From contig CAMLNG010000267.1 in NCBI GenBank assembly GCA_946481195.1, positions 1 through 5,611 on the forward strand: DNA of 5,611 nt, written 5' to 3'. Position 1 is the first letter of the stretch. Each line of letters opens with the position of its first letter. Below are positions 1-5,595 of the stretch, piece after piece. This DNA is from an uncultured Chromatiaceae bacterium (GTDB lineage: Bacteria > Pseudomonadota > Gammaproteobacteria > Enterobacterales > Alteromonadaceae). The notes under the pieces were generated by a model. The model saw only the letters and a program-made list of their open reading frames with translations. It did not search any database and was not told the origin of the DNA. The position numbers and the translations under genes were made by a program.

Positions 1-1
1 G

Positions 2-238
2 GTGGCGGCGATAGAAAAGCTGCAAATTTCGCCAAATTTTAGACTTTTAGATGTCCAAAATCTTTGCCGTATGTTATATGATGTCCGGCGTGACGATGCA
101 TTGTTCAGACGGCATCTGGTCACGCACGGGTTTGACTGGCTCAGAAAGACCTACCCGCCACGGCGGGAATTCAGTTCAGTATGCCTGCAGGGGCAGGTAG
201 CCGATTATTTAATTCGTTTAGGTTTCAGCCAGAAATAA
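2..238 (+). CDS. pdxB: Erythronate-4-phosphate dehydrogenase, C-terminal fragment (5' end outside window)
   Basis: PdxB is a cytoplasmic NAD-dependent enzyme that oxidises 4-phosphoerythronate in the DXP-dependent pathway to pyridoxal 5'-phosphate. Only the last 78 codons are present. The reading frame is open to the left edge, so the GTG at position 2 is an internal valine codon and not a start. The fragment matches the C-terminal dimerisation domain of PdxB (DUF3410 type): LYDVRRDDALFRRHL at residues 25-39 of the fragment and LRKTYPPRREFSS at 47-59 closely parallel my memory of the E. coli tail (VYDVRRDDALLRK, LRKNYLERREWSS), and both proteins have LGF near the end. The E. coli protein is about 378 residues, so roughly four fifths of the gene lies upstream. 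The NAD-binding and catalytic residues are therefore not visible. The stop codon is 15 nt before asd with no terminator between them, so the two genes are probably cotranscribed. Confidence 0.9.
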   Translation: MAAIEKLQISPNFRLLDVQNLCRMLYDVRRDDALFRRHLVTHGFDWLRKTYPPRREFSSVCLQGQVADYLIRLGFSQK

Positions 239-253
239 AGGGGAACAAACCAA

Positions 254-1273
254 ATGGCTCAGCAATTTGATGTCGCAGTATTAGGCGCTACAGGTTTGGT
301 CGGTCAGCATTTGATCGAAATTCTTGAGCAGCGCGATTTTCCGGTACGCAATCTTTACCCATTGGCCAGTAAACGCTCTGCCGGTGGCACAGTGACGTTT
401 CGTGGTAAACAGGTAGAAGTGCTGGATGCTGAGACCTTTGACTGGACCAAGGCCCAAATTGGTTTGTTCTCAGCCGGCGGCAGTGTGTCGGCGGTTTACG
501 CGCCAAAAGCGGCCGATGCCGGTTGTATTGTCATAGATAACACCTCGCATTACCGCTATGAAGCTGATATTCCGTTAGTGGTGCCTGAAGTGAACGCGCA
601 CGCCATTGCTGACTATCGTAACCGCAACATCATTGCCAACCCGAACTGTTCGACTATTCAGATGCTGGTGGCGTTAAAACCTATCCATGATGCTGTTGGT
701 ATTACACGCGTGAACGTGGCAACTTATCAGTCGGTCAGCGGTGCAGGCCAGCAAGGCATTGAAGCTTTAGCCTCTGAAACGGCGCAGTTGCTGAATGGCC
801 GTCCGCTTGAATCCACTGGCAAATTCTCGCGCCAGATTGCCTTTAACGTCATTCCACAAATTGACGTATTCCTGGACAACGGCTACACCAAAGAAGAAAT
901 GAAAATGCACTGGGAAACCCAGAAGATCATGGGCGATGACAGCATTTCGGTAAATGCGACTGCGGTACGGGTACCAGCGTTTTACGGCCATGCCGAAGCA
1001 GTTCACATCGAAACCCGTTCGCCTATCAGTGTGGAAGAAGTCAAAGCCTTACTGGCTCAGGCGCCGGGTGTGGTGCTGCTGGAAGACAATGCAGAATTCC
1101 CGACTCAGGTCAGCCATGCGCAAGGTCAGGACGATGTGTTTGTTGGCCGCATCCGTAAAGATCTGTCACATGAGCACGGGTTAAATCTGTGGGTGGTGGC
1201 CGACAACGTGCGTAAAGGTGCGGCGACCAACAGCATTCAGATTGCAGAACATCTGATCCGCGATTACCTGTAA
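254..1273 (+). CDS. asd: Aspartate-semialdehyde dehydrogenase (usg-position paralogue with intact catalytic residues)
   Basis: The enzyme reduces L-aspartyl-4-phosphate to aspartate semialdehyde with NADPH in the cytoplasm, the branch point to lysine, diaminopimelate, threonine and methionine. The 339-residue length is normal for the family. Visible features: nucleotide-binding loop GATGLVG at 11-17; DNTSHYR (95-101) and DIPLVVPEVN (105-114) in the substrate-phosphate region; catalytic Cys132 in NPNCSTIQ; Gln159 in TYQSVSGAGQQG; Arg239 and acid/base His246 in VRVPAFYGH; and the closing signature VADNVRKGAATNS at 315-327. NPNCSTIQ is typical of the Gram-positive/Vibrio Asd2 subgroup rather than the E. 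coli Asd subgroup. The ATG is supported by AGGGGA at 239-244, nine bases upstream. E. coli has usg in the same place beside pdxB; Usg-1 is a homologue that, as I recall, lacks the active-site cysteine, so Cys132 argues for a true dehydrogenase here. The gene ends at a strong terminator. Whether a second asd exists elsewhere cannot be seen. Confidence 0.93.
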   Translation: MAQQFDVAVLGATGLVGQHLIEILEQRDFPVRNLYPLASKRSAGGTVTFRGKQVEVLDAETFDWTKAQIGLFSAGGSVSAVYAPKAADAGCIVIDNTSHYRYEADIPLVVPEVNAHAIADYRNRNIIANPNCSTIQMLVALKPIHDAVGITRVNVATYQSVSGAGQQGIEALASETAQLLNGRPLESTGKFSRQIAFNVIPQIDVFLDNGYTKEEMKMHWETQKIMGDDSISVNATAVRVPAFYGHAEAVHIETRSPISVEEVKALLAQAPGVVLLEDNAEFPTQVSHAQGQDDVFVGRIRKDLSHEHGLNLWVVADNVRKGAATNSIQIAEHLIRDYL

Positions 1274-1293
1274 GTTCGCAACAATGTCTACGC

Positions 1294-1324
1294 AGGGGCC
1301 CCAACTTGGGGCCCTTTTATTTTT
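1294..1324 (+). terminator. Intrinsic terminator of the pdxB-asd transcript
   Basis: GGGCCCC (1296-1302) pairs perfectly with GGGGCCC (1308-1314) around the five-base loop AACTT. An extra G-T and A-T pair (1295/1315, 1294/1316) can extend the base of the stem. The T-run TTTTATTTTT at 1315-1324 follows directly. It begins 20 nt after the asd stop and separates asd from fimV. The left side is not A-rich, so it should act mainly on + strand transcription. Confidence 0.93.
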
Positions 1325-1416
1325 CGCTGTCGCCCCCTCCAAGCCGGCTTTCTGTGGCGCTGGTCTGCACCTTTTTGCCAATCTGGTTTAGAATCTGCCG
1401 AAAGGGCCGCAAATTG

Positions 1417-1432
1417 TGGAACATTGTTTGCA
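1417..1432 (+). promoter_or_regulatory. Candidate sigma-54 (RpoN) -24/-12 promoter for fimV
   Basis: The sequence TGGAACATTGTTTGCA matches the sigma-54 consensus TGGCACG-N4-TTGCW at 10 of 12 specified positions, including the essential GG (1418-1419) and GC (1430-1431) separated by exactly 10 bases. The mismatches are A for C at 1420 and A for G at 1423. The base before TGG is G, where a pyrimidine is preferred. It lies on the coding strand between the asd terminator and fimV, and would place the transcription start near 1443, giving a leader of about 85 nt. I saw no convincing sigma-70 -35/-10 pair in this gap. No activator-binding site was recognised, and sigma-54 control of fimV in this organism is inference. 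Confidence 0.5.
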
Positions 1433-1478
1433 GAGCGACTATATCCAATGGCGGATACAGCACTCAGGCGTTCAGTCC

Positions 1479-1503
1479 GGATGCAATGGGCATCCAGCTG
1501 GAT
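1479..1503 (+). repeat. Overlapping inverted repeats in the fimV leader
   Basis: GGATGC (1479-1484) pairs with GCATCC (1490-1495) around the loop AATGG. ATCCAGCTGGAT (1492-1503) is a perfect 12-base palindrome that shares ATCC with the first stem, so an RNA could not form both at once. Three CAATGG copies lie nearby (1446, 1484 and 1505), two of them within the longer repeat ATCCAATGG. No T-run follows, so this is not a terminator. It could be a leader structure or a protein-binding site, or chance. Confidence 0.35.
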
Positions 1504-1515
1504 CCAATGGTTGTT

Positions 1516-1520
1516 AGGGA
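1516..1520 (+). promoter_or_regulatory. Ribosome binding site that decides the fimV start
   Basis: AGGGA at 1516-1520 lies seven bases before the ATG at 1528, which is good Shine-Dalgarno spacing. The frame is open upstream as far as 1306, with in-frame ATGs at 1486 and 1507 and a later one at 1537. The later one is 16 bases from AGGGA, which is too far. I see no comparable site before the two earlier ones. The choice of 1528 also puts a signal peptide directly at the N-terminus. Confidence 0.75.
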
Positions 1521-1527
1521 ATATTGC

Positions 1528-4500
1528 ATGCTTCTGATGCGAATTTTGCTCATTCTGTTTACCGTCAATTTTATGACGGCAGCCTGGGCTGAATCCACGG
1601 CGCGCTTACGCGGTCCAAAAGAATTTGATACTCCGGCAGTGACCCGGCTGGGCCCATTGTCGGCGCAGGATACTTTATGGCGTCTGGCCGAGCAGGCCCG
1701 GCCGGACAAACGCGTCAACATGTACCAGATGATGTTTGCGCTGTATCAGAACAATCCTGACGCTTTCCTCGACGATAACTTTAACCATCTCAAACCCGGC
1801 GCTTTCCTGGAAGTGCCTGGCATTCGCGACATTCTGGCGATTGACCCTGTGATGGCGCAGCGTAAATCAGAAAACGACGACCGCGTCTGGGCAGAGAAAA
1901 TCCGCAAAGCAGCGCAGCAAAAACCGGAAGATCACTCGGCCAAACAAGTTGATATCGCCAAAGCGCAACAAGAAATTACTGACGAGCTGAATCGGGTGGA
2001 AGCGCAGCAGACTGAGCAAATGTCTGATTTGCGTGACCGGCTCGGGGCATCTATGGCGAATGTTGAAACCATAGTGCAGGAAAATACCGCGCTGAAAAAG
2101 CAACTCGATACTGTGGTCTCAGAACTGTCGAATGTGAAGCAGCAGCTGGATAAAGACAGCGAAATTCAAACCCAGTTACAGCAGCTTCTGCAGCAACAAA
2201 CCGAGATGCTGGAGCAACAACGCGAGCAGATCCGCAAACAGCAGGAAGGGTTTAACTTTGCCGAAACCTGGCAAAATCTTGCCAATAGCCCGGCCGGTTG
2301 GATCCTGGCGGCGGCATTGCCGGCAGCACTGGTGTTGTTTGGTGTGGTGTTATTGATCCGCCGTAAGAGCAAAAAAGCCGCTGCAGCAGTATCGGCAGCG
2401 ACAGCGAGCCCGGCGTTAGATCCAAACTACAAGTCACCATTGCCGCCGCTGGATGACAGTCTGGATTTTGACGAAAGCAGCCTGATTAATCTGGACGATT
2501 CATTGCTAAACGACAGCATGAGCAGCGGCATTCGGTTGGATGATGATTTTGACCGGACGCCAGCCAGAAAACCGGCGATGGCGAGCTTTGATGACGATGA
2601 TTTACTGGACGATCATCTAGATCTGGGAACCGACACTAAGAAATCGGCCGGAGCTTTTGACCTGGATGATTTGCTTGACGATCCTCTCGACCCGCTGGAG
2701 CCGTCACCGGCGCCAGCCAAGGCAGAGCCATTTGACCCGGATAATATTCTTGCCGGTGATGCGCTGAGTAATCTGCTGGATGCTGATGAGCCGGCATTTG
2801 AGGCCAAGCAAGCCTTTGATCCAAATAATATTCTCTCTGGCAACGAGCTCAGTTCCCTGTTTGACAATCTGGCGGACGACGATGACGAAGATCCGGACGC
2901 GATTTTTAATCAGGCGATGGCCGCACAGCAGGCGCAAGCCAAAACTGAACCTGAAGCAGGTACGGAATCTGATTTACTGAGCGATCCTCAGGTATCAGCC
3001 GCAGCACTGGCTTATGCCGCAGCCGAAGCAGCTGAATCGGACGAGCTACTGGAAGAAATCGAACTGGATTTACCAGGTGAAGAGTCGGTCGAGGTCAGTG
3101 CAATGACGCTGGACGACGATGACTTTGATATTGATGCGCTGGTCGCCCAAACCCAGGCTGTTGCGGCCACAACGCCTGCCGCGCCTGCCGAGACAGTGAC
3201 GTCACCTGCCGGCGACGACACTAAAACCGATGATGATTTTGATATCGATGCCTTACTGGATATGACTCAGGCCGCTGACAGCAGTGCTGCCGCGACTGAA
3301 GTGGAATTGCCAGCAGGACAACAGACTTTTGATAGCTCTGAGCTGGAGGCCTTTGCTGAGTCGCTGGCAGAAGAACAGCTTGAAGCAGAACAAAGCGATG
3401 CTGACCTGGCCGAACCTATGCCGGAAGAGCAGGAGAATGCTTTGGCGATGGCAGAGGCTACTGAACTGCCCGAGGCATTTGAGCCTGAAGAATTGATGGC
3501 GGCAGAGGATGAATCCGGTCTGTTGGATGAGCTGGATGAAATTCTCAACGAAGTCGCAGAGATCCGTGCTCAATCGCAACAGGCGAAACATTCACTGGCT
3601 GAACTGAGCCTGCCAGACGAAGCACTGACGCAGGCATCGGCGGACATTGCGGACGCTGAACTCAGCATTGCCGATTTCAGTGCAATGCTAACCGAGCCTG
3701 TGGCCGACAGTACATCAGTCGAGCCTGAGCACGCAGTCGTTGACTTCGCCGCAAATGAACAAGAAATCGCCAAGGACGCTGCACCAGTCGACGATTTTAT
3801 CGATATCGAAGAGTTGATGATGGACGAAGGCTCAGATAGCGGTATTGAGGCAGAGCTTGCCGCCGAAAATAATGCGGAAACCGAATATTTATCCGAGTTC
3901 GCCGGATTGGAGGATACATCGACGGAGATGCCGGATTTAGGCTTGTCTGACGACAATTCGGTTGCCAGAGTATTTGAAGGCATTTCATCGGTTGAGCGGC
4001 CCAGCAAAGTACTGGATGAGTATCCGGAACTGGAACTGGACGATCCTGAGCAGTCGGCGATTTTCCCTGACGATCTACCTGAAGCCCACGAAGAAACACT
4101 GCTGACGGCCGAACAGTCTGAATTGCACCAGCTGGATGATATGAACTTCGATGAGTTGTTATCCGGGCTGGAGGATTTCGCTGCGCCTGTTGCAGATCCG
4201 CAGGCTGATCAACAAAAAGCAGCGGAAGTCCTGGCGGAGCTTGAACAATTACAGCAGGGTCAAAGCCGCTATCAGGCAGACGCGGACCCGGTTGAACTGC
4301 CGGATTTCGTCAATATCGACAAGTTACTCGCTGCAACCGAAGATCAGCTTGAACCTGATGCTGAACTGAAAGCGCTGAATATCGATGTGGGGTTGGCAGA
4401 TTTTGAAGATTTAATCGCTGCGGATGAAGCCGGCGACGTCGATCATGCCGATGGTGGTTTTGCCGGGCAACTCGACCTGGTCCGGGCTTACATTGAGATC

Positions 4501-4596
4501 GGTGATGCGGATAGCGCCAATCATCTGATTAAAGAGATTATGGCTTCGGACGCTCCGGCACATGTCAAACAGGAAGCATCTGCGCTGCAGTCGTAA
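1528..4596 (+). CDS. fimV: FimV/HubP-family cell-pole organising membrane protein
   Basis: FimV (Pseudomonas) and HubP (Vibrio) mark the cell pole and recruit type IV pilus, chemotaxis, flagellar and chromosome-segregation factors. Architecture of this 1022-residue protein: signal peptide 1-21 (hydrophobic run, likely cleavage after AWA); LysM-like FimV core about 41-103, with AQDTLWRLAEQARPD, YQNNPDAF and LKPGAFLEVP, a peptidoglycan-binding type; glutamine-rich coiled coil about 141-241; one transmembrane helix 258-277 followed by RRKSKK, which places the rest in the cytoplasm; a very acidic region about 305-975 with repeated F-D-x-(D/N)-x-L-L motifs; and the FimV C-terminal TPR-like domain 978-1022 (DLVRAYIEIGDADSANHLIKEIM). 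Unlike Pseudomonas FimV, only about 20 residues separate the signal peptide from the core, which is closer to HubP. Terminators on both sides suggest a separate transcription unit. The family call is firm. Which partners it binds cannot be read from the sequence. Confidence 0.93.
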   Translation: MLLMRILLILFTVNFMTAAWAESTARLRGPKEFDTPAVTRLGPLSAQDTLWRLAEQARPDKRVNMYQMMFALYQNNPDAFLDDNFNHLKPGAFLEVPGIRDILAIDPVMAQRKSENDDRVWAEKIRKAAQQKPEDHSAKQVDIAKAQQEITDELNRVEAQQTEQMSDLRDRLGASMANVETIVQENTALKKQLDTVVSELSNVKQQLDKDSEIQTQLQQLLQQQTEMLEQQREQIRKQQEGFNFAETWQNLANSPAGWILAAALPAALVLFGVVLLIRRKSKKAAAAVSAATASPALDPNYKSPLPPLDDSLDFDESSLINLDDSLLNDSMSSGIRLDDDFDRTPARKPAMASFDDDDLLDDHLDLGTDTKKSAGAFDLDDLLDDPLDPLEPSPAPAKAEPFDPDNILAGDALSNLLDADEPAFEAKQAFDPNNILSGNELSSLFDNLADDDDEDPDAIFNQAMAAQQAQAKTEPEAGTESDLLSDPQVSAAALAYAAAEAAESDELLEEIELDLPGEESVEVSAMTLDDDDFDIDALVAQTQAVAATTPAAPAETVTSPAGDDTKTDDDFDIDALLDMTQAADSSAAATEVELPAGQQTFDSSELEAFAESLAEEQLEAEQSDADLAEPMPEEQENALAMAEATELPEAFEPEELMAAEDESGLLDELDEILNEVAEIRAQSQQAKHSLAELSLPDEALTQASADIADAELSIADFSAMLTEPVADSTSVEPEHAVVDFAANEQEIAKDAAPVDDFIDIEELMMDEGSDSGIEAELAAENNAETEYLSEFAGLEDTSTEMPDLGLSDDNSVARVFEGISSVERPSKVLDEYPELELDDPEQSAIFPDDLPEAHEETLLTAEQSELHQLDDMNFDELLSGLEDFAAPVADPQADQQKAAEVLAELEQLQQGQSRYQADADPVELPDFVNIDKLLAATEDQLEPDAELKALNIDVGLADFEDLIAADEAGDVDHADGGFAGQLDLVRAYIEIGDADSANHLIKEIMASDAPAHVKQEASALQS
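2731..2874 (+). repeat. Tandem protein-level repeat in FimV (FDPDNIL / FDPNNIL units)
   Basis: Two 20-residue units lie 84 bases apart, at residues 402-421 and 430-449. Both follow F-D-P-x-N-I-L-x-G-(D/N)-x-L-S-x-L-(L/F)-D. The first is at 2731-2790 and the second at 2815-2874. The DNA has diverged much more than the protein pattern. Imperfect acidic repeats in this position are known in HubP proteins. Confidence 0.75.
3115..3273 (+). repeat. Pair of DDDFDIDAL motifs in FimV
   Basis: Residues 530-544 (3115-3159) and 568-582 (3229-3273) each begin DDDFDIDAL and share T-Q-A at the end. Five of the nine identical codons differ synonymously (GAC/GAT twice, ATT/ATC, GCG/GCC, CTG/TTA), so this is not a recent duplication. 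The spacer between the units is rich in Ala, Pro and Thr and looks like a flexible linker. Confidence 0.75.
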
Positions 4597-4615
4597 AGTC
4601 ATGTCGTCGTTACAG

Positions 4616-4640
4616 AAAAGCGCCGATGGCGCTTTTTTGT
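4616..4640 (+). terminator. Intrinsic terminator of fimV
   Basis: AAAAGCGCC (4616-4624) pairs perfectly with GGCGCTTTT (4628-4636) around the loop GAT, and the T-run continues TTTTTT to 4638. It starts 19 nt after the fimV stop. The A-run on the left gives a short T-run on the other strand, so weak bidirectional action is possible, although no minus-strand gene is present here. Confidence 0.92.
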
Positions 4641-4656
4641 TATCTAAAGCCTGCTT

Positions 4657-4685
4657 TTGCCGCAGTGCGGCGGCTTTGTTATACT
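4657..4685 (+). promoter_or_regulatory. Sigma-70-type promoter for truA (extended -10)
   Basis: The -35 element TTGCCG (4657-4662) is followed, after exactly 17 bases, by the -10 element TATACT (4680-4685). TG at 4677-4678 adds an extended -10 (TGTTATACT). The predicted transcription start is near 4692, about 30 nt before the truA ATG at 4722. It sits right after the fimV terminator, so truA has its own promoter. The -35 matches consensus at four of six positions and the -10 at five of six. Confidence 0.75.
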
Positions 4686-4694
4686 CGCCGCCGC
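4659..4694 (+). repeat. Overlapping GC-rich inverted repeats around the truA promoter
   Basis: GCCGCAGTGCGGC (4659-4671) is a perfect inverted repeat with a one-base centre, between the -35 and -10 elements. GCGGCGGC (4667-4674) is perfectly complementary to GCCGCCGC (4687-4694), and the 12-base loop between them contains the -10 hexamer. The two structures share 4667-4671 and so exclude one another. No T-run follows, so neither is a terminator. A role as operator is possible but unproven. Confidence 0.55.
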
Positions 4695-4710
4695 TGAATG
4701 AGTGGGGCCC

Positions 4711-4716
4711 TTGGAG
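4711..4716 (+). promoter_or_regulatory. Ribosome binding site that decides the truA start
   Basis: TTGGAG at 4711-4716 is five bases before the ATG at 4722. The in-frame ATG at 4698 has only GC-rich sequence before it, no Shine-Dalgarno match, and would lie about six bases from the predicted transcription start. The protein from 4722 begins [11 protein letters not shown], which lines up with the conserved start of TruA. Confidence 0.8.
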
Positions 4717-4721
4717 TCAGA

Positions 4722-5507
4722 ATGCGTATTGCGATGGGGATTGAGTACGACGGAACCGGCTATTTCGGCTGGCAACGTCAGCGGGAAGTGAACAGCATTC
4801 AGGGCGAGCTGGAAAAAGCCTTAAGCCAGGTTGCTAATGCGCCGATTGAAATTTTTTGCGCTGGCCGCACCGATGCCGGCGTACATGGTACCGGCCAGGT
4901 CATTCATTTTGATACCGAAGCCATCCGGGATATGCGCGGTTGGATCATGGGAGCCAATTCAAATTTACCTACTGGCATAGCGGTACGCTGGGCGCAATCG
5001 GTACCGGACGATTTTCATGCTCGCTTCTCTGCGACAGCCCGTCGCTACCGTTATGTGATTTACAACCGCAAGTTCCGTCCAGCCATTCTAGGGGCTGGCC
5101 TTAGTCATTATCACCAGGAAATTGATGTCAGCCTGATGCAACAAGCCGCGCCTGTGTTATTGGGCGAGCAGGATTTCTCCTCGTTCCGCGCCATTCAATG
5201 TCAGTCCAACACGCCATTTCGCAACGTGATGCACCTGCAAATCAACAGATTTGGTGACTACATTGTGCTCGATATCAAAGCCAATGCGTTTTTGCATCAT
5301 ATGGTGCGTAATATCACCGGCAGTTTATTGGAAGTGGGCATGGGGCGCCGTCCACCAGAGTGGATAGCGGAATTGCTGGCGGCAAAAGACCGGACACTAG
5401 CGGCTGCTACCGCGAAAGCTGAAGGCCTATATCTGGTTGATGTCGATTATCCGGCGCATTTTGCCATTCCCAAATCGCCGTTAGGGCCGTTATTTTTACC
5501 TGATTAA
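4722..5507 (+). CDS. truA: tRNA pseudouridine(38-40) synthase TruA
   Basis: TruA converts uridines at positions 38, 39 and 40 in the anticodon stem-loop of many tRNAs to pseudouridine, in the cytoplasm as a homodimer. The 261-residue protein is of usual length. Visible landmarks: N-terminal [14 protein letters not shown] (7-20); the catalytic aspartate Asp51 in [15 protein letters not shown] (46-60), equivalent to Asp60 of E. coli; [16 protein letters not shown] (96-111) with the conserved Tyr109; DFSSFRA (151-157); FLHHMVRNI (190-198); and the C-terminal [20 protein letters not shown] stretch starting at 214. Long stretches agree with E. coli TruA as I recall it, including the ending PLGPLFLPD. 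The start at 4722 is chosen over 4698 because of the ribosome binding site and the family start. It is preceded by its own promoter and by the fimV terminator. In related genomes accD or dedA often follows, but that lies outside this window. Confidence 0.97.
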   Translation: MRIAMGIEYDGTGYFGWQRQREVNSIQGELEKALSQVANAPIEIFCAGRTDAGVHGTGQVIHFDTEAIRDMRGWIMGANSNLPTGIAVRWAQSVPDDFHARFSATARRYRYVIYNRKFRPAILGAGLSHYHQEIDVSLMQQAAPVLLGEQDFSSFRAIQCQSNTPFRNVMHLQINRFGDYIVLDIKANAFLHHMVRNITGSLLEVGMGRRPPEWIAELLAAKDRTLAAATAKAEGLYLVDVDYPAHFAIPKSPLGPLFLPD

Positions 5508-5586
5508 CCGCTGGAACTCTGACGCTCTGGCCTTGTCGTATCTGCCGGGTTCGCTATTGCCTTGCCCAACTACTAAGACCAGTTTT

Positions 5587-5595
5587 TGGTATTCT
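5587..5595 (+). promoter_or_regulatory. Weak extended -10 promoter candidate downstream of truA
   Basis: TGGTATTCT is an extended -10 element (TG-N-TATTCT, five of six in the hexamer). No good -35 lies 16-18 bases upstream; the nearest TTGCCC (5562-5567) is 22 bases away. It lies 80 nt after the truA stop, near the window edge, and could serve a gene beyond it. The 104 nt after truA hold no open frame of note and no clear terminator; ACCA-GTTTT-TGGT at 5578-5590 forms only a four-pair stem. Confidence 0.3.

Noticed and set aside
2..238. Independent small gene beginning at the GTG at position 2.
   Set aside because: The translation is the C-terminal domain of PdxB; the frame runs off the left edge, so this is a truncated view of a longer gene.
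1382..1398. A second GG-N10-GC arrangement (CTGGTTTAGAATCTGCC) as a sigma-54 site, with TAGAAT inside it as a possible -10.
   Set aside because: Apart from GG and GC the match is poor, and TAGAAT has no reasonable -35 at 16-18 bases.
1414..1445. Sigma-70 promoter TTGTGG with GACTAT or TATATC.
   Set aside because: GACTAT at 17 bases matches only three of six, and TATATC is 20 bases from the -35, which is too far.
1306..1527. In-frame upstream extension of fimV by 74 codons, to an ATG at 1306.
   Set aside because: It would start inside the asd terminator stem, has no ribosome binding site, would bury the signal peptide, and covers the promoter region. The open frame is likely chance.
1900..2260. 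CAG/CAA-rich stretch as a DNA-level simple repeat.
   Set aside because: The glutamine codons are mixed and irregular and fit a coiled-coil coding sequence, not a microsatellite.
3570..4007. Minus-strand open frame of 145 codons opposite fimV, and similar ones at 3253-3591 and 3267-3548.
   Set aside because: They are Ser/Ala/Leu-rich mirrors of the acidic fimV coding sequence, with no ribosome binding site, domain or promoter that I can see.
4698..4721. Eight-codon N-terminal extension of truA from the ATG at 4698.
   Set aside because: No Shine-Dalgarno sequence, about six bases from the predicted transcription start, and TTGGAG plus the conserved TruA start favour 4722.
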